From NCBI GenBank assembly GCA_038321775.1, contig JBBQFI010000003.1:124001-188000 (forward strand): a stretch of 64,000 nucleotides of DNA. The letters run 5' to 3'. Source of the stretch: JBBQFI01 sp038321775. GTDB taxonomy: Bacteria; Verrucomicrobiota; Verrucomicrobiia; Chthoniobacterales; UBA10450. Under the pieces are notes generated by a model. That model saw only the letters and a list, made by a program, of their open reading frames with translations. It ran no database searches and had not been told where the DNA came from. A program made the translations under genes and the position numbers. Below, piece after piece: positions 51,747 through 59,619 of the stretch. Each line of letters begins with the position of its first letter. The stretch's first letter is position 1.

Positions 51747-52786
51747 TGCGTCGCCGCTTCGGCGGGTGCCCTCTCCATCGTACCTTTGAATTTCGGGGCG
51801 TCTTCTTCGACACCAAAGTTTTCCGAATAAAGCTCGGCGATTTTTTCCATTTCGTCGCGCGCGAACTCGGGAGAGTCGGGCGCTTTGGCAAACTCGATCA
51901 ATTGCTCTTCGTTGTAGATGTTCGGCAGTGTGGATGCGACACGATCGTCTGCGAGCAACCATTGCAAGGCGGCCTGGCCTAACGAGCGGTCTTCGTTTTC
52001 CAAAAAGCGCAGCTGTTCCACTTTCTTGACGCCGTTCAAAAGCCAGCTGCGCGGGCGATGATTGCGATGATCGTTAGGCGGAAAAATTGTCTCGGGCGTG
52101 TATTTGCCTTCGAGCATTCCGGAAGAATGCGTGACGCGAATTAAGAACATCGTGTCCTTGTTCGCTTCGATGGCGGCGTTCTGCATGGCGCGGCCGGGAT
52201 GCTGCTCGAGCATGCTGTAAATATGCTGCACACTCGTGACGTCGCGCTCGCGAATGCAATTCACGCCTTCGTAAAGCCAGCCAATCGCTGGACCGAGCGC
52301 AATTCCGTAGTAGCGAATCTTCCCGCTCTCTTGCAATTTATCCAGCGTCGTCCAGATCGCATCATCGTAGATCTGCTCCATGCGAATGTTGTGTAATTGC
52401 AGCAGATCGATTCGATCCGTCTTTAATCTTCTCAGCGCGGCATCGGTCGCGCGCACAATTGCATCCGGCGCAAAATCCTGCGGAATTTCGCGCTGCCCAC
52501 GCCCACGCGATTCGCCGTGCGTGACGAAATCATAGCCGATCTTGGTCGCGATCACGATTTCATCGCGCTGCTTTGGGAATGCTTTCGCGATAAATTCCTC
52601 GCTCAAACCGTTGCCGTAGGTATCGGCTGCATCGAAAAGTGTGATCCCGAGATCGAAAGCCTTGTGCATGAGCGCGATTGCTTCGCCTTCGGTGAATTGT
52701 CCCCACCACCCGGTCGATATCGTCCAAAGTCCGAAGCCGACTTCGCTCACTTTGAGGTCGGTATTTTTGTAGGTGCGAAAGCGCAT
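51743..52786 (-). CDS. Aldo/keto reductase
   Basis: 347 residues from the ATG at 52786, which gives the standard N-terminus MRFRTYKNTDLKVSEVGFG. The frame continues upstream to 52984, but that overlaps the CbiX gene on the other strand. It shows the catalytic Asp/Tyr block TLFDAADTYGNGLSEE, the lysine in IVIATKIG, RIDLLQLHN with the catalytic His, and SLGQAALQWLLADDRV near the cofactor site. The family reduces sugars or carbonyls with NADPH; substrate unknown. It ends convergently with PBP2. GCCTAACGA at 51977 and 52071. Confidence 0.88.
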   Translation of the reverse strand: MRFRTYKNTDLKVSEVGFGLWTISTGWWGQFTEGEAIALMHKAFDLGITLFDAADTYGNGLSEEFIAKAFPKQRDEIVIATKIGYDFVTHGESRGRGQREIPQDFAPDAIVRATDAALRRLKTDRIDLLQLHNIRMEQIYDDAIWTTLDKLQESGKIRYYGIALGPAIGWLYEGVNCIRERDVTSVQHIYSMLEQHPGRAMQNAAIEANKDTMFLIRVTHSSGMLEGKYTPETIFPPNDHRNHRPRSWLLNGVKKVEQLRFLENEDRSLGQAALQWLLADDRVASTLPNIYNEEQLIEFAKAPDSPEFARDEMEKIAELYSENFGVEEDAPKFKGTMERAPAEAATH

Positions 52787-52871
52787 GTTTGAAAGATAGC
52801 AGTTGGCCCCAAGCTCACGCAAGGCAAGCTCGGGATGACAAAGAGAGCGATCGCGAACTAAAGTAAAACGA

Positions 52872-53711
52872 ATGAATCGCGATCGCGCCAATTCTGCACT
52901 CTTGATTGTCGGCCACGGCTCGACGGTGAATCCGGATTCCAGCGCGCCGAGTCTTGCGCATGTCACCGAGATTCGAAAACGCAATTTGTTTGCCGATGTC
53001 GCCTGCGCTTTTTGGAAAGAGGAGCCCAGTCTGCGCGATGCAGTTTTTTTATTCCAGGATCCTGCGATTCGTGCAGTTTACGTCGTTCCAAATTTCATCA
53101 GCGAAGGGTATTTCACCGAAACCGTCATTCCGAGGGAACTGGAATTGAGCGGTCGCGTCACGACGCGTGCGAATGGACAAGTCTGGAAATATTGCGAGCC
53201 GGTCGGAAATCATCCGCTCATGACGGAGTTGCTTTTGCAGCGCGCGAGAGAAGTTGCACCCGGCATTTCGGAAGACCAAAGCAGTTTGCTCATCGTCGCT
53301 CACGGGACGGATCTCAACGACAAGAGCGCAGTCGCGGCCAAGCGTGAGGTGGAGAAGATCCATGCGCGCAATCTCTATGCGTCGGTCTTGAATGTTTACA
53401 TGGAGGAAGCGCCGCTCGTTTCGGATTGGGCGAAGCTGACCACCACCGCGAACATCATCGTTGTGCCGTTTTTTATTTCCGACGGATTACACAGTTACGA
53501 AGACATTCCGGTGCTCCTTGGAATCCCTCAGGAATCGGATAAATCTTTTGGCACAAATCCGCACAGACTTCACGGGCGGTCGGTTTATTACGCGAGCGCC
53601 ATCGGGACGGAACCGCGTGTTGCCGACATCATTCTCGAGCAGGTCGCGGCGTTTGATCGAAGCGATTGCGTTCCGCGCCCTCCCGCGCAAAGTATCGACG
53701 CTAAAATGTAG
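52872..53711 (+). CDS. Two-domain CbiX/SirB-type chelatase
   Basis: A 279-residue protein made of two CbiX-like halves. The first starts VGHGSTVNPDS with its conserved His, the second IVAHGTDLNDKSA; each is followed by a VVPNFISEG / VVPFFISDG strand. This long form inserts Fe2+ or Co2+ into sirohydrochlorin or related tetrapyrroles. It is the first of four genes (GAF, DR2241-like module, amidohydrolase) in one direction with small gaps or overlaps. Confidence 0.82.
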   Translation: MNRDRANSALLIVGHGSTVNPDSSAPSLAHVTEIRKRNLFADVACAFWKEEPSLRDAVFLFQDPAIRAVYVVPNFISEGYFTETVIPRELELSGRVTTRANGQVWKYCEPVGNHPLMTELLLQRAREVAPGISEDQSSLLIVAHGTDLNDKSAVAAKREVEKIHARNLYASVLNVYMEEAPLVSDWAKLTTTANIIVVPFFISDGLHSYEDIPVLLGIPQESDKSFGTNPHRLHGRSVYYASAIGTEPRVADIILEQVAAFDRSDCVPRPPAQSIDAKM

Positions 53712-53719
53712 ATCGCGCG

Positions 53720-54184
53720 ATGAAGCAGTACAGCAAGATGTTGCAGGAACTCGGGGCCTTCGTCCTCGCCGACGCGCATGGCCCCTCGGAAATGAAAGAA
53801 ATGGCGGAGATGATCCGCGACGCGCGCAGCTATCGATGGGTCGGAATTTACAAGACCACCAAAACGGAATTCGTCATTATCGCAGGCACGGGCGATTGCC
53901 CCGTGGCGTATCCGCGATTTCCTATTACTCAAGGTCTGTGCGGCGCGGCCACGGAATCTCGCGAGACGATCATCGTCGGCGATGTGCACAAAGATCCTCG
54001 GTATTTGCCGACATTCGGAAGCACGCAATCGGAGATAATCGTTCCGATCATTAACGAACAAGGGCACGTCGTCGGCATTCTCGATGTCGAAAGCGAAAAG
54101 GTGAACGCTTTCGAGAAGGAAGACCGCGAATTTCTCGAACGCGCCGCGTTTCTTCTGTCGCGCGCGTTGCCGGGAACGCATTGA
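53720..54184 (+). CDS. GAF-domain protein related to free-methionine sulfoxide reductase, without resolving cysteine
   Basis: A 154-residue GAF protein. The segment ITQGLCGAATESRETIIVGDVHKDPRYLP and SEIIVPIINEQGHVVGILDVESEK match the fRMsr/GAF fold. Only the cysteine in GLCG is kept; the position where fRMsr normally has its active-site cysteine reads TFGST. A ligand sensor is more likely than a reductase. It lies between the CbiX gene and the DR2241-like gene, overlapping the latter by 1 base (TGATG). Confidence 0.78.
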   Translation: MKQYSKMLQELGAFVLADAHGPSEMKEMAEMIRDARSYRWVGIYKTTKTEFVIIAGTGDCPVAYPRFPITQGLCGAATESRETIIVGDVHKDPRYLPTFGSTQSEIIVPIINEQGHVVGILDVESEKVNAFEKEDREFLERAAFLLSRALPGTH

Positions 54185-54828
54185 TGCGATTGGAAATCGA
54201 GCGGGCGCTCGAATCGTGGTGTGCATCGGGCCGGTGCTGCATCGGACAAATTTTGATCCGGAAATCTGCGAACGCTTCATTCGTAATTTGTCATCGCGAC
54301 GATGTTGGTCGCGATGGTTTAACGACATCGTATGAGGCGAATGAGGCCGCGTGCATTGCGAAGCTTGATGACGCAGGAAATTATCGACCGCTCAAAACCG
54401 CGCCGAATTTGCGCCAGGGATGGCGAATGGAGCTGACGAATCTGCGCGAACTGCGCCGTGCGCTTGATCTTTTTTATCCTGGGCGGCTGGCAATGTTTTT
54501 TGCCTTCGAGAAAAAAGAGCTGCGCATGACGCCTTTGCGTCAAACCCTGGATCGACAAACTGGAATGTATCGGGTTGCAGCTAAAATTTCGGACGCGCAG
54601 ATTGATGATCTTGTCGGAAATTTTTGCCGATCGGACGGCGGATGTCTGCGCACGATTCTGTGGAAACGCGACGTGAATGGTGCGTTGGCGTCGACGAAAT
54701 TACCCTCAGAGAAATTCGATCCGATTTACGATCAAAGCGGGCGGGGCGATTCCTGCATTCCGATGCTTTGTCAGGAGGCGTGTACTTTGCTCGTGAGCGC
54801 CGCGCGCAATTTAGTTAAAGAGAATTAA
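54184..54828 (+). CDS. DR2241-like C-terminal module with putative Fe-S cysteines
   Basis: 214 residues. It resembles the part that follows the CbiX domains in Deinococcus DR2241: a stabilising domain (residues ~1-120, with NYRPLKTAPNLRQGWRMEL) and a 4Fe-4S-binding domain (from TLDRQTGMYR). Candidate cluster ligands are NFCRSDGGCLR, then CIPMLCQEACTLLV near the end. In DR2241 this region is fused to CbiX; here it is a separate gene after a GAF gene. The start ATG overlaps the GAF stop. The function in tetrapyrrole handling is inferred. Confidence 0.68.
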   Translation: MRLEIERALESWCASGRCCIGQILIRKSANASFVICHRDDVGRDGLTTSYEANEAACIAKLDDAGNYRPLKTAPNLRQGWRMELTNLRELRRALDLFYPGRLAMFFAFEKKELRMTPLRQTLDRQTGMYRVAAKISDAQIDDLVGNFCRSDGGCLRTILWKRDVNGALASTKLPSEKFDPIYDQSGRGDSCIPMLCQEACTLLVSAARNLVKEN

Positions 54829-56042
54829 TGATCGTTCGAGCTCGCACGATCGTGACGATGAATGGCGCGCCCATCGTAGATGGCGCCGTGGCGATGACGG
54901 ACGCACGCATTGTTGATGTTGGAACATTCGACGAAGTCCGTGCTCGCAATCCGGGAGAAGTCGTTGACCTCGGCGAACAAATATTACTGCCGGGTTTGAT
55001 CAACGCGCATTGCCATCTCGATTACACCTCTTTGCGTGGAAAAATCGCGCGGTCCCGATCTTTTACTGATTGGATTCGCGCGATCAACGACGAGAAGGCT
55101 GCGCTTTCGAATGAAGATTACTTCGCATCGATCAACGCCGGTTTTATCGAAGCAAAAAGATTTGGGACGACGGCGATCGCAAATCTGACGGCGTTTCCAG
55201 AATTGATCGCAGAGTTGAAGGCGCCGATCCGCACGCGCTGGTTCGCGGAGATGATCGACGTGCGGCAACCGGAACGTGCAACCGAAATCGTGGACCGCGC
55301 CGTCGATTCGTTGCGAACGGTAGAGTATGGCGGCCTCGCACCGCACGCTCCGTACACGGCTTCGGCAAATTTGTATCGCTACGCTGACGAAGTTGCGCGC
55401 GAGGAAAATTTTTTGCTGACGACGCATCTGGCAGAATCGTCTGAAGAGATGCAGATGTTTTTAGATGGTGGCGGTGCTCTAGGGAATTTTTTGACCGGCA
55501 TCGGTCGCGACATGTTGGATTTGAACGGAGCGACTCCGACTGAACGCATTTTGTCATATTGCAATTGCGATGAGCATTGGCTGCTCGTTCACTTGAACGA
55601 ATTAAAAACGAGCGATTTCGATTTGCTCGCAGGATTGAAAGACAAGCCGCACGTCGTGCACTGTCCGCGCAGTCACAAATATTTCGGACATTCTCGATTT
55701 CCTTTTAAGGAGTTGCGCGAGTTGGGATTCAGCATCTCTCTTGGAACCGACAGTCTGGCCAGTAACAGCGACCTCAGTTTGTTCGCCGAAATGCGCGCGA
55801 TGAAGGAATCAGAGCCTGCACTATCGGCGGAGGAAGTTCTTGGAATGGTGACGATAAATTCGGCACATGCTTTGGGATTTGCCGACAAGCTTGGACAAAT
55901 TCGGCCAGATTTCGTGGCCGACTTGATCGCAATTCCTCACAACGATCTGTCCAAGGATTTTTTCAGCGAGATTGTTGCGTTCGAAAAACCCGTCTCATGG
56001 ATGATGATCGAGGGCGAAGTTGCCTCTCCTATAACGGACTGA
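54828..56042 (+). CDS. Amidohydrolase, aminodeoxyfutalosine / S-adenosylhomocysteine deaminase-like
   Basis: A 404-residue metal-dependent deaminase-type amidohydrolase. It has the metal site HCH in GLINAHCHLDYTSLRG, HAPYTASANLYRYA, TTHLAESSEE, VHCPRSHKYFGH and the late aspartate GTDSLASNSDLS. The family includes aminodeoxyfutalosine deaminase of the futalosine menaquinone route and SAH deaminases; none of the other futalosine genes is visible. ATG overlaps the stop of the DR2241-like gene (TAATG), so it belongs to the same operon. Confidence 0.8.
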   Translation: MIVRARTIVTMNGAPIVDGAVAMTDARIVDVGTFDEVRARNPGEVVDLGEQILLPGLINAHCHLDYTSLRGKIARSRSFTDWIRAINDEKAALSNEDYFASINAGFIEAKRFGTTAIANLTAFPELIAELKAPIRTRWFAEMIDVRQPERATEIVDRAVDSLRTVEYGGLAPHAPYTASANLYRYADEVAREENFLLTTHLAESSEEMQMFLDGGGALGNFLTGIGRDMLDLNGATPTERILSYCNCDEHWLLVHLNELKTSDFDLLAGLKDKPHVVHCPRSHKYFGHSRFPFKELRELGFSISLGTDSLASNSDLSLFAEMRAMKESEPALSAEEVLGMVTINSAHALGFADKLGQIRPDFVADLIAIPHNDLSKDFFSEIVAFEKPVSWMMIEGEVASPITD

Positions 56043-56061
56043 GCTTTTTCTCGTTCCTGCA

Positions 56062-56089
56062 TTGCCTTCTCTCAAACCTGAGATATTCT
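56062..56089 (+). promoter_or_regulatory. Putative promoter for the NtrC-type regulator
   Basis: TTGCCT and TATTCT are separated by 16 bp in the 60 bp gap after the amidohydrolase, ending 13 bp before the ATG at 56103. The match to sigma-70 consensus is moderate and the spacing to the start is short. Confidence 0.3.
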
Positions 56090-56102
56090 CCGCTTTGCGA
56101 AT

Positions 56103-57473
56103 ATGGCCAAAGTCATAGTTATCGACGACGAACCATCGATGGTGGAAGTAATTGTGACTCTGTGTCGCGATAAGGGCCATCAGGTTTTCCCATTCAATTC
56201 GGCCCAGAAAGCTGTCGAACAACTCGACACGATTCAGCCGCAGGTCGTCATCACCGACATCAAGATGGAAACGATGAGCGGGTTCGATGTTTTGCGGCAC
56301 GTCCGCGAGCATCATCGGCAGACATCGGTCATATTAATTACAGCTTTTGCTTCAGTCGATACGGCGATCGAGGCAATGAAGATGGGCGCCTACGGCTACG
56401 TGCCAAAACCGTTTAAGATCGACGAACTGCAATTAACGATTCAACGGGCGCTCGATTTTCAAGCAGCTGTGCGCGAGAACACTTATCTCCGGAAAGAACT
56501 CAAGAACCGTTATCGTTTCGAAAACATCATCGGCACGAGCCACAAGATGCAGCTCGTTTATAATTTGATTAACAAGGTCGCTGACACCGACAGTACTGTG
56601 TTGATCGTCGGCGAAAGCGGAACGGGTAAGGAATTGGTCGCGCGCGGATTGCATTTCAATAGCAACCGACAACATCATCCATTCGTCGCCATTAACTGCA
56701 GCGCGTTGCCGGAAAATTTGCTTGAGTCAGAATTATTCGGCCACAAGAAGGGCGCGTTCACCGGTGCCGTCGCGGATAAGCGGGGACTTTTTGAGGAAGC
56801 GAATCTCGGCACTATTTTTCTCGACGAAGTGAATTCAATGGCGCCGCAATTGCAGACGAAATTGTTGCGCGTCCTCCAAGAACGTGAAGTTCGGCATGTC
56901 GGCGACAACAAAAGCATTCCTGTGAATGTGCGCGTGGTCGGCGCGACGAACGAAGCGTTGCAAGGAAAAATCAAAGACGGCACGTTCCGCGAAGATTTAT
57001 ATTACCGGCTCGCGGTGATTCCAGTGGAAATTCCGCCGCTGCGCGACCGTCTGGAAGACGTTCCGCTCTTAACGAATCACTTTCTTCAGAAACAGGCGAG
57101 CACGACCGGGGGCGAACCCAAGACCATCGATGCAAAAGCGGTCGAGTATCTTTGCCATTACGATTATCCCGGAAATGTTCGTGAATTGGAAAACGCGATC
57201 GAGCGCGCCTGCGCTCTCTGTGATGATGATGTAATTCATGCGACCGATCTGCCGCCACAAATAATCGCGTCCGCCGAAGGAGATAAAGCTCAGCAAGCAG
57301 TCACCAGCATGCCAGTGGGCCAAAAGCTTGATGAGTTTATTCAACAGCAAGAGCGCGGTTATATCGAGGCGACCCTGGGGCACTGCAGTGGTTCGCGTGA
57401 AAAAGCGGCCAGCATGCTCGGCATCAGCATGGCCACGCTGTATCGAAAGATAGAGCCGAAGGGCAAAAAGTAG
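56103..57473 (+). CDS. NtrC-family sigma-54-dependent response regulator
   Basis: 456 residues in the classic order. The receiver domain has the acidic pair DDE and phospho-acceptor Asp52 (VVITDIKM), with the lysine in VPKPF. The AAA+ domain has Walker A GESGTGKE (~170-177), the sigma-54 contact GAFTGA (217-222) and Walker B TIFLDEVNSM. A Fis-type helix-turn-helix closes the protein (GSREKAASMLGISMATLYRKI). No cognate kinase gene is adjacent. It lies two small genes away from rpoN, its obligate sigma factor. Confidence 0.95.
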   Translation: MAKVIVIDDEPSMVEVIVTLCRDKGHQVFPFNSAQKAVEQLDTIQPQVVITDIKMETMSGFDVLRHVREHHRQTSVILITAFASVDTAIEAMKMGAYGYVPKPFKIDELQLTIQRALDFQAAVRENTYLRKELKNRYRFENIIGTSHKMQLVYNLINKVADTDSTVLIVGESGTGKELVARGLHFNSNRQHHPFVAINCSALPENLLESELFGHKKGAFTGAVADKRGLFEEANLGTIFLDEVNSMAPQLQTKLLRVLQEREVRHVGDNKSIPVNVRVVGATNEALQGKIKDGTFREDLYYRLAVIPVEIPPLRDRLEDVPLLTNHFLQKQASTTGGEPKTIDAKAVEYLCHYDYPGNVRELENAIERACALCDDDVIHATDLPPQIIASAEGDKAQQAVTSMPVGQKLDEFIQQQERGYIEATLGHCSGSREKAASMLGISMATLYRKIEPKGKK

Positions 57474-57481
57474 CGCGCAGC

Positions 57482-57766
57482 TTAACCGCGCTTACTGAAG
57501 ATTTTAACCTGCTCGGCTGCTTTCTGCAGTTCATCCAAAGCGTCCAAGGTCGCTTCCTGCTTTTTAATTGCGTCGTCGTTCGCCGTCTTCATTTCTTCGA
57601 GCAGTTTGATTGTTGCCTGCATGTCTTTGTCGCTCGTTGCGGCGGGCGCAGGGGCAACGGATGTCGCCGATTGAACCACGATCGGAGCAGGTGACTGCGA
57701 ATATGTTTGGGCAACCGAAAATATCGCGGTGACGGCGAAAGCCAGAATTAAAAATTTCGCGCGCAT
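57482..57766 (-). CDS. Small exported coiled-coil protein 1
   Basis: 94 residues from ATG 57766, with GGAGG 9 nt upstream; an ATG two codons earlier overlaps the previous stop (ATGA). A signal peptide (AKFLILAFAVTAIFSVAQTYSQ) is followed by an Ala/Pro-rich spacer and one heptad-type helix (QATIKLLEEMKTANDDAI, DALDELQKAAEQ). It ends KIFSKRG, close to the LFSSRGGR end of the gene upstream. Function unknown. It is convergent with the NtrC-type gene. Confidence 0.6.
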   Translation of the reverse strand: MRAKFLILAFAVTAIFSVAQTYSQSPAPIVVQSATSVAPAPAATSDKDMQATIKLLEEMKTANDDAIKKQEATLDALDELQKAAEQVKIFSKRG

Positions 57767-57768
57767 GA

Positions 57769-57999
57769 TCATCGACCTCCTCGACTAGAAAACAGCCTCG
57801 CTTCGCGAATTGTTTCGGCAAGCGTTGCGAGCTTTTCATCAATCTTCACCTGGTTCTCGGCGATCTTGATTTGCTGCGTCTGCAATTCCTTGAGCAAAGA
57901 ATTCAGCTCCTCGGTCTCTTTCGGATTCGGCGTTTGCGCGAATGCAGGTGTGAGGAGCAGTGCGATGCTCAGCAGCGTAATGGTAACAATGCGATTCAT
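57769..57999 (-). CDS. Small exported coiled-coil protein 2
   Basis: 76 residues from ATG 57999: signal peptide MNRIVTITLLSIALLLTPAFAQ, then a short helix (EELNSLLKELQTQQIKIAENQ, DEKLATLAETIREA) and the ending LFSSRGGR. It is adjacent to and co-oriented with the 94-residue protein, which shares signal peptide, coiled-coil and FS-x-RG ending, so the two look like a diverged pair. The ATG lacks a normal ribosome site; a CCTCC-type stretch lies just before it. It is divergent from rpoN. Confidence 0.55.
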   Translation of the reverse strand: MNRIVTITLLSIALLLTPAFAQTPNPKETEELNSLLKELQTQQIKIAENQVKIDEKLATLAETIREARLFSSRGGR

Positions 58000-58098
58000 A
58001 GGTGGAGGTTGATGCAGTGATTGAAAAGCAATTCGCATTCCCTCGAAATTTTCATGGCCGGTAATCTGAAAATCGGCAGACGGCTTGAAAACTGCTTG

Positions 58099-58113
58099 CC
58101 TCGCGTCGCGAGG
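58099..58113. promoter_or_regulatory. Perfect 15 bp palindrome upstream of rpoN
   Basis: CCTCGCG and CGCGAGG flank a single T. The site lies 19 bp upstream of the rpoN ATG (58133), in the region shared with the divergent small exported genes. It could be an operator or a short hairpin; nothing else supports either. Confidence 0.35.
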
Positions 58114-58132
58114 GGCTTACCCTCGAAATAGT

Positions 58133-59545
58133 ATGGCCGGCCCCGGGATGCATCAGTCACAAAATCTGTCACTTCAGCAGGTTCTTGCCCCGCAGCTTCA
58201 GCAAAGTTTGCTGATTTTGCAGGCGCCTTTGCTGGAGTTGCGAAATCTCGTGCAGCAGGAAATGGAAACGAACCCTGTGCTGGAAGAACTGGCCACGGAT
58301 CCCGAGGAACCACCTGAGAAGGTCGAAGACGCGGACAAGGAATTCAAGGAAGAATTCGATCAACTGGCAAAGCTCGACGCCGAATGGCGCGATTACATGG
58401 CGCAGTCGAGCAGTTACAGCACCCGTTCGCAGGAAGAGGAGGATAAGCGGCAATTCTTTTTCGATTCCATCGCCACTCAGGAAACGTTGCAACAGCACCT
58501 CATGGGGCAACTGAATCAAACCGCGCTCGATACGAACGATCGCAAAACAGCCGAGCTCATCATTGGCAACATCGATGACAACGGTTTTCTGCAAACGACC
58601 CCGGAAGAGATGTCGATGAACACCGGCATCGCGAAAGAAGATTTCGAAAATATTCTCACGCTCATCCAGAGTTTCTACCCGCCCGGCGTCGGGGCGTGCG
58701 ATCTGCGCGAATGTTTGCTCATTCAATTAAAGCGCGAGGGCAAGCAGACCAGTCTCGAATACAAAATTATTTCCGAGCACATGCAGGATTTAGGAAAGCG
58801 ACGCTTCCCGGAAATCGCGCGACGCATGGGGATCAGCGTCGAACAGGTGCAGAAATGCGCGAACAATATCGCGCAACTTGATCCGCGACCCGGGCAGATC
58901 TTTGCGGCCGCCCCGCAAAATTATGTTTTGCCCGATGTGACCGTTGAGAAAATCGATGGCGAATACCAGATCATTCTCAACGGCGAACAAATTCCGCATC
59001 TTCGCATCAGCAACACCTACAAAGATATCATGTCGCAGGATGGCAACGGCAGCGAAGTGAAGGATTACATCCGCGACAAAATTCGAAGCGGAAAGTTTCT
59101 GATCAAATCAATCCATCAGCGCCAGCAAACGATTTCGAATATTGCCCATCAGATCGTTTCGCGACAGCGCGAGTTCTTCGATCGCGGCTCGGCTCATCTC
59201 AAACCCATGACCATGGTGCAAATCGCCGACGTGGTTGGCGTGCACGAGACAACGGTGAGCCGCGCCATTTCCGGCAAGTACATGTCGACACCGCAGGGCG
59301 TTTTCGAAATGAAGTATTTTTTCACACCCGGTTATCAGACCGCTTCCGGCGAATCGATGAGTAACACGAGCGTGAAGGAAGCAATTATGGATTTGGTGAA
59401 GAACGAGGATTCCAATTCGCCGCTGAGCGACAAGGAGATCGTCGAAATTCTAAGCGAGCGCGGCATTCCAATCGCGCGACGCACCGTTGCCAAATATCGT
59501 ACCGAGCTAAATATCCTGCCCAGCAACATGCGGCGGAAATACTGA
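58133..59545 (+). CDS. rpoN: RNA polymerase sigma-54 factor
   Basis: 470 residues from ATG 58133 (MAGPGMHQSQNLSLQQVL); the frame extends upstream into the intergenic region but without homology-type features. Region I is Gln-rich (LQQVLAPQLQQSLLILQAPLLEL), Region II acidic, and Region III includes the HTH (VVGVHETTVSRAISGKYM, with PQGVFEMKYFF) and the RpoN box ARRTVAKYR near the C-terminus (IPSNMRRKY ends the protein as LPSNMRRKY). Together with the nearby NtrC-type activator, this forms a sigma-54 locus. Confidence 0.96.
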   Translation: MAGPGMHQSQNLSLQQVLAPQLQQSLLILQAPLLELRNLVQQEMETNPVLEELATDPEEPPEKVEDADKEFKEEFDQLAKLDAEWRDYMAQSSSYSTRSQEEEDKRQFFFDSIATQETLQQHLMGQLNQTALDTNDRKTAELIIGNIDDNGFLQTTPEEMSMNTGIAKEDFENILTLIQSFYPPGVGACDLRECLLIQLKREGKQTSLEYKIISEHMQDLGKRRFPEIARRMGISVEQVQKCANNIAQLDPRPGQIFAAAPQNYVLPDVTVEKIDGEYQIILNGEQIPHLRISNTYKDIMSQDGNGSEVKDYIRDKIRSGKFLIKSIHQRQQTISNIAHQIVSRQREFFDRGSAHLKPMTMVQIADVVGVHETTVSRAISGKYMSTPQGVFEMKYFFTPGYQTASGESMSNTSVKEAIMDLVKNEDSNSPLSDKEIVEILSERGIPIARRTVAKYRTELNILPSNMRRKY

Positions 59546-59619
59546 CGCTATCTGGCATTAGCCAACGGCCCCCATTTATTCTCGAGGCGCCAGATGTAGC
59601 GCCGGACGCGTCGAGCCGT

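Larger units (their letters stand above)
766..52079. repeat. High-frequency 9-mer GCCTAACGA, 32 octamer sites across the window
   Basis: Exact CCTAACGA or its complement occurs at these starts (+ unless marked -): 766-, 5427-, 6176, 6459, 9174, 10384, 10666, 10870, 13921, 15757, 26095-, 26202, 26647, 27328, 30266, 30782, 31014-, 32454, 33222, 34539-, 35035, 37209, 39021, 41793-, 42261-, 44981-, 47884-, 49273-, 50909, 51149, 51977, 52071-. For 28 of them the full 9-mer GCCTAACGA is present (exceptions 5427, 9174, 35035, 42261). Nearly all lie inside genes, read as P-N-[DE], L-T, S-L-G or V-R depending on frame and strand. Near-matches lie at 3020, 15672, 43111 and 61782. Confidence 0.9.

Noticed and set aside
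52787..52984. N-terminal extension of the aldo/keto reductase
   Set aside because: Overlaps the CbiX gene on the other strand; ATG 52786 gives the family N-terminus.
54828..56042. Amidohydrolase as proof of a futalosine menaquinone pathway
   Set aside because: Only one family member with broad specificity is present and no other futalosine gene lies nearby.
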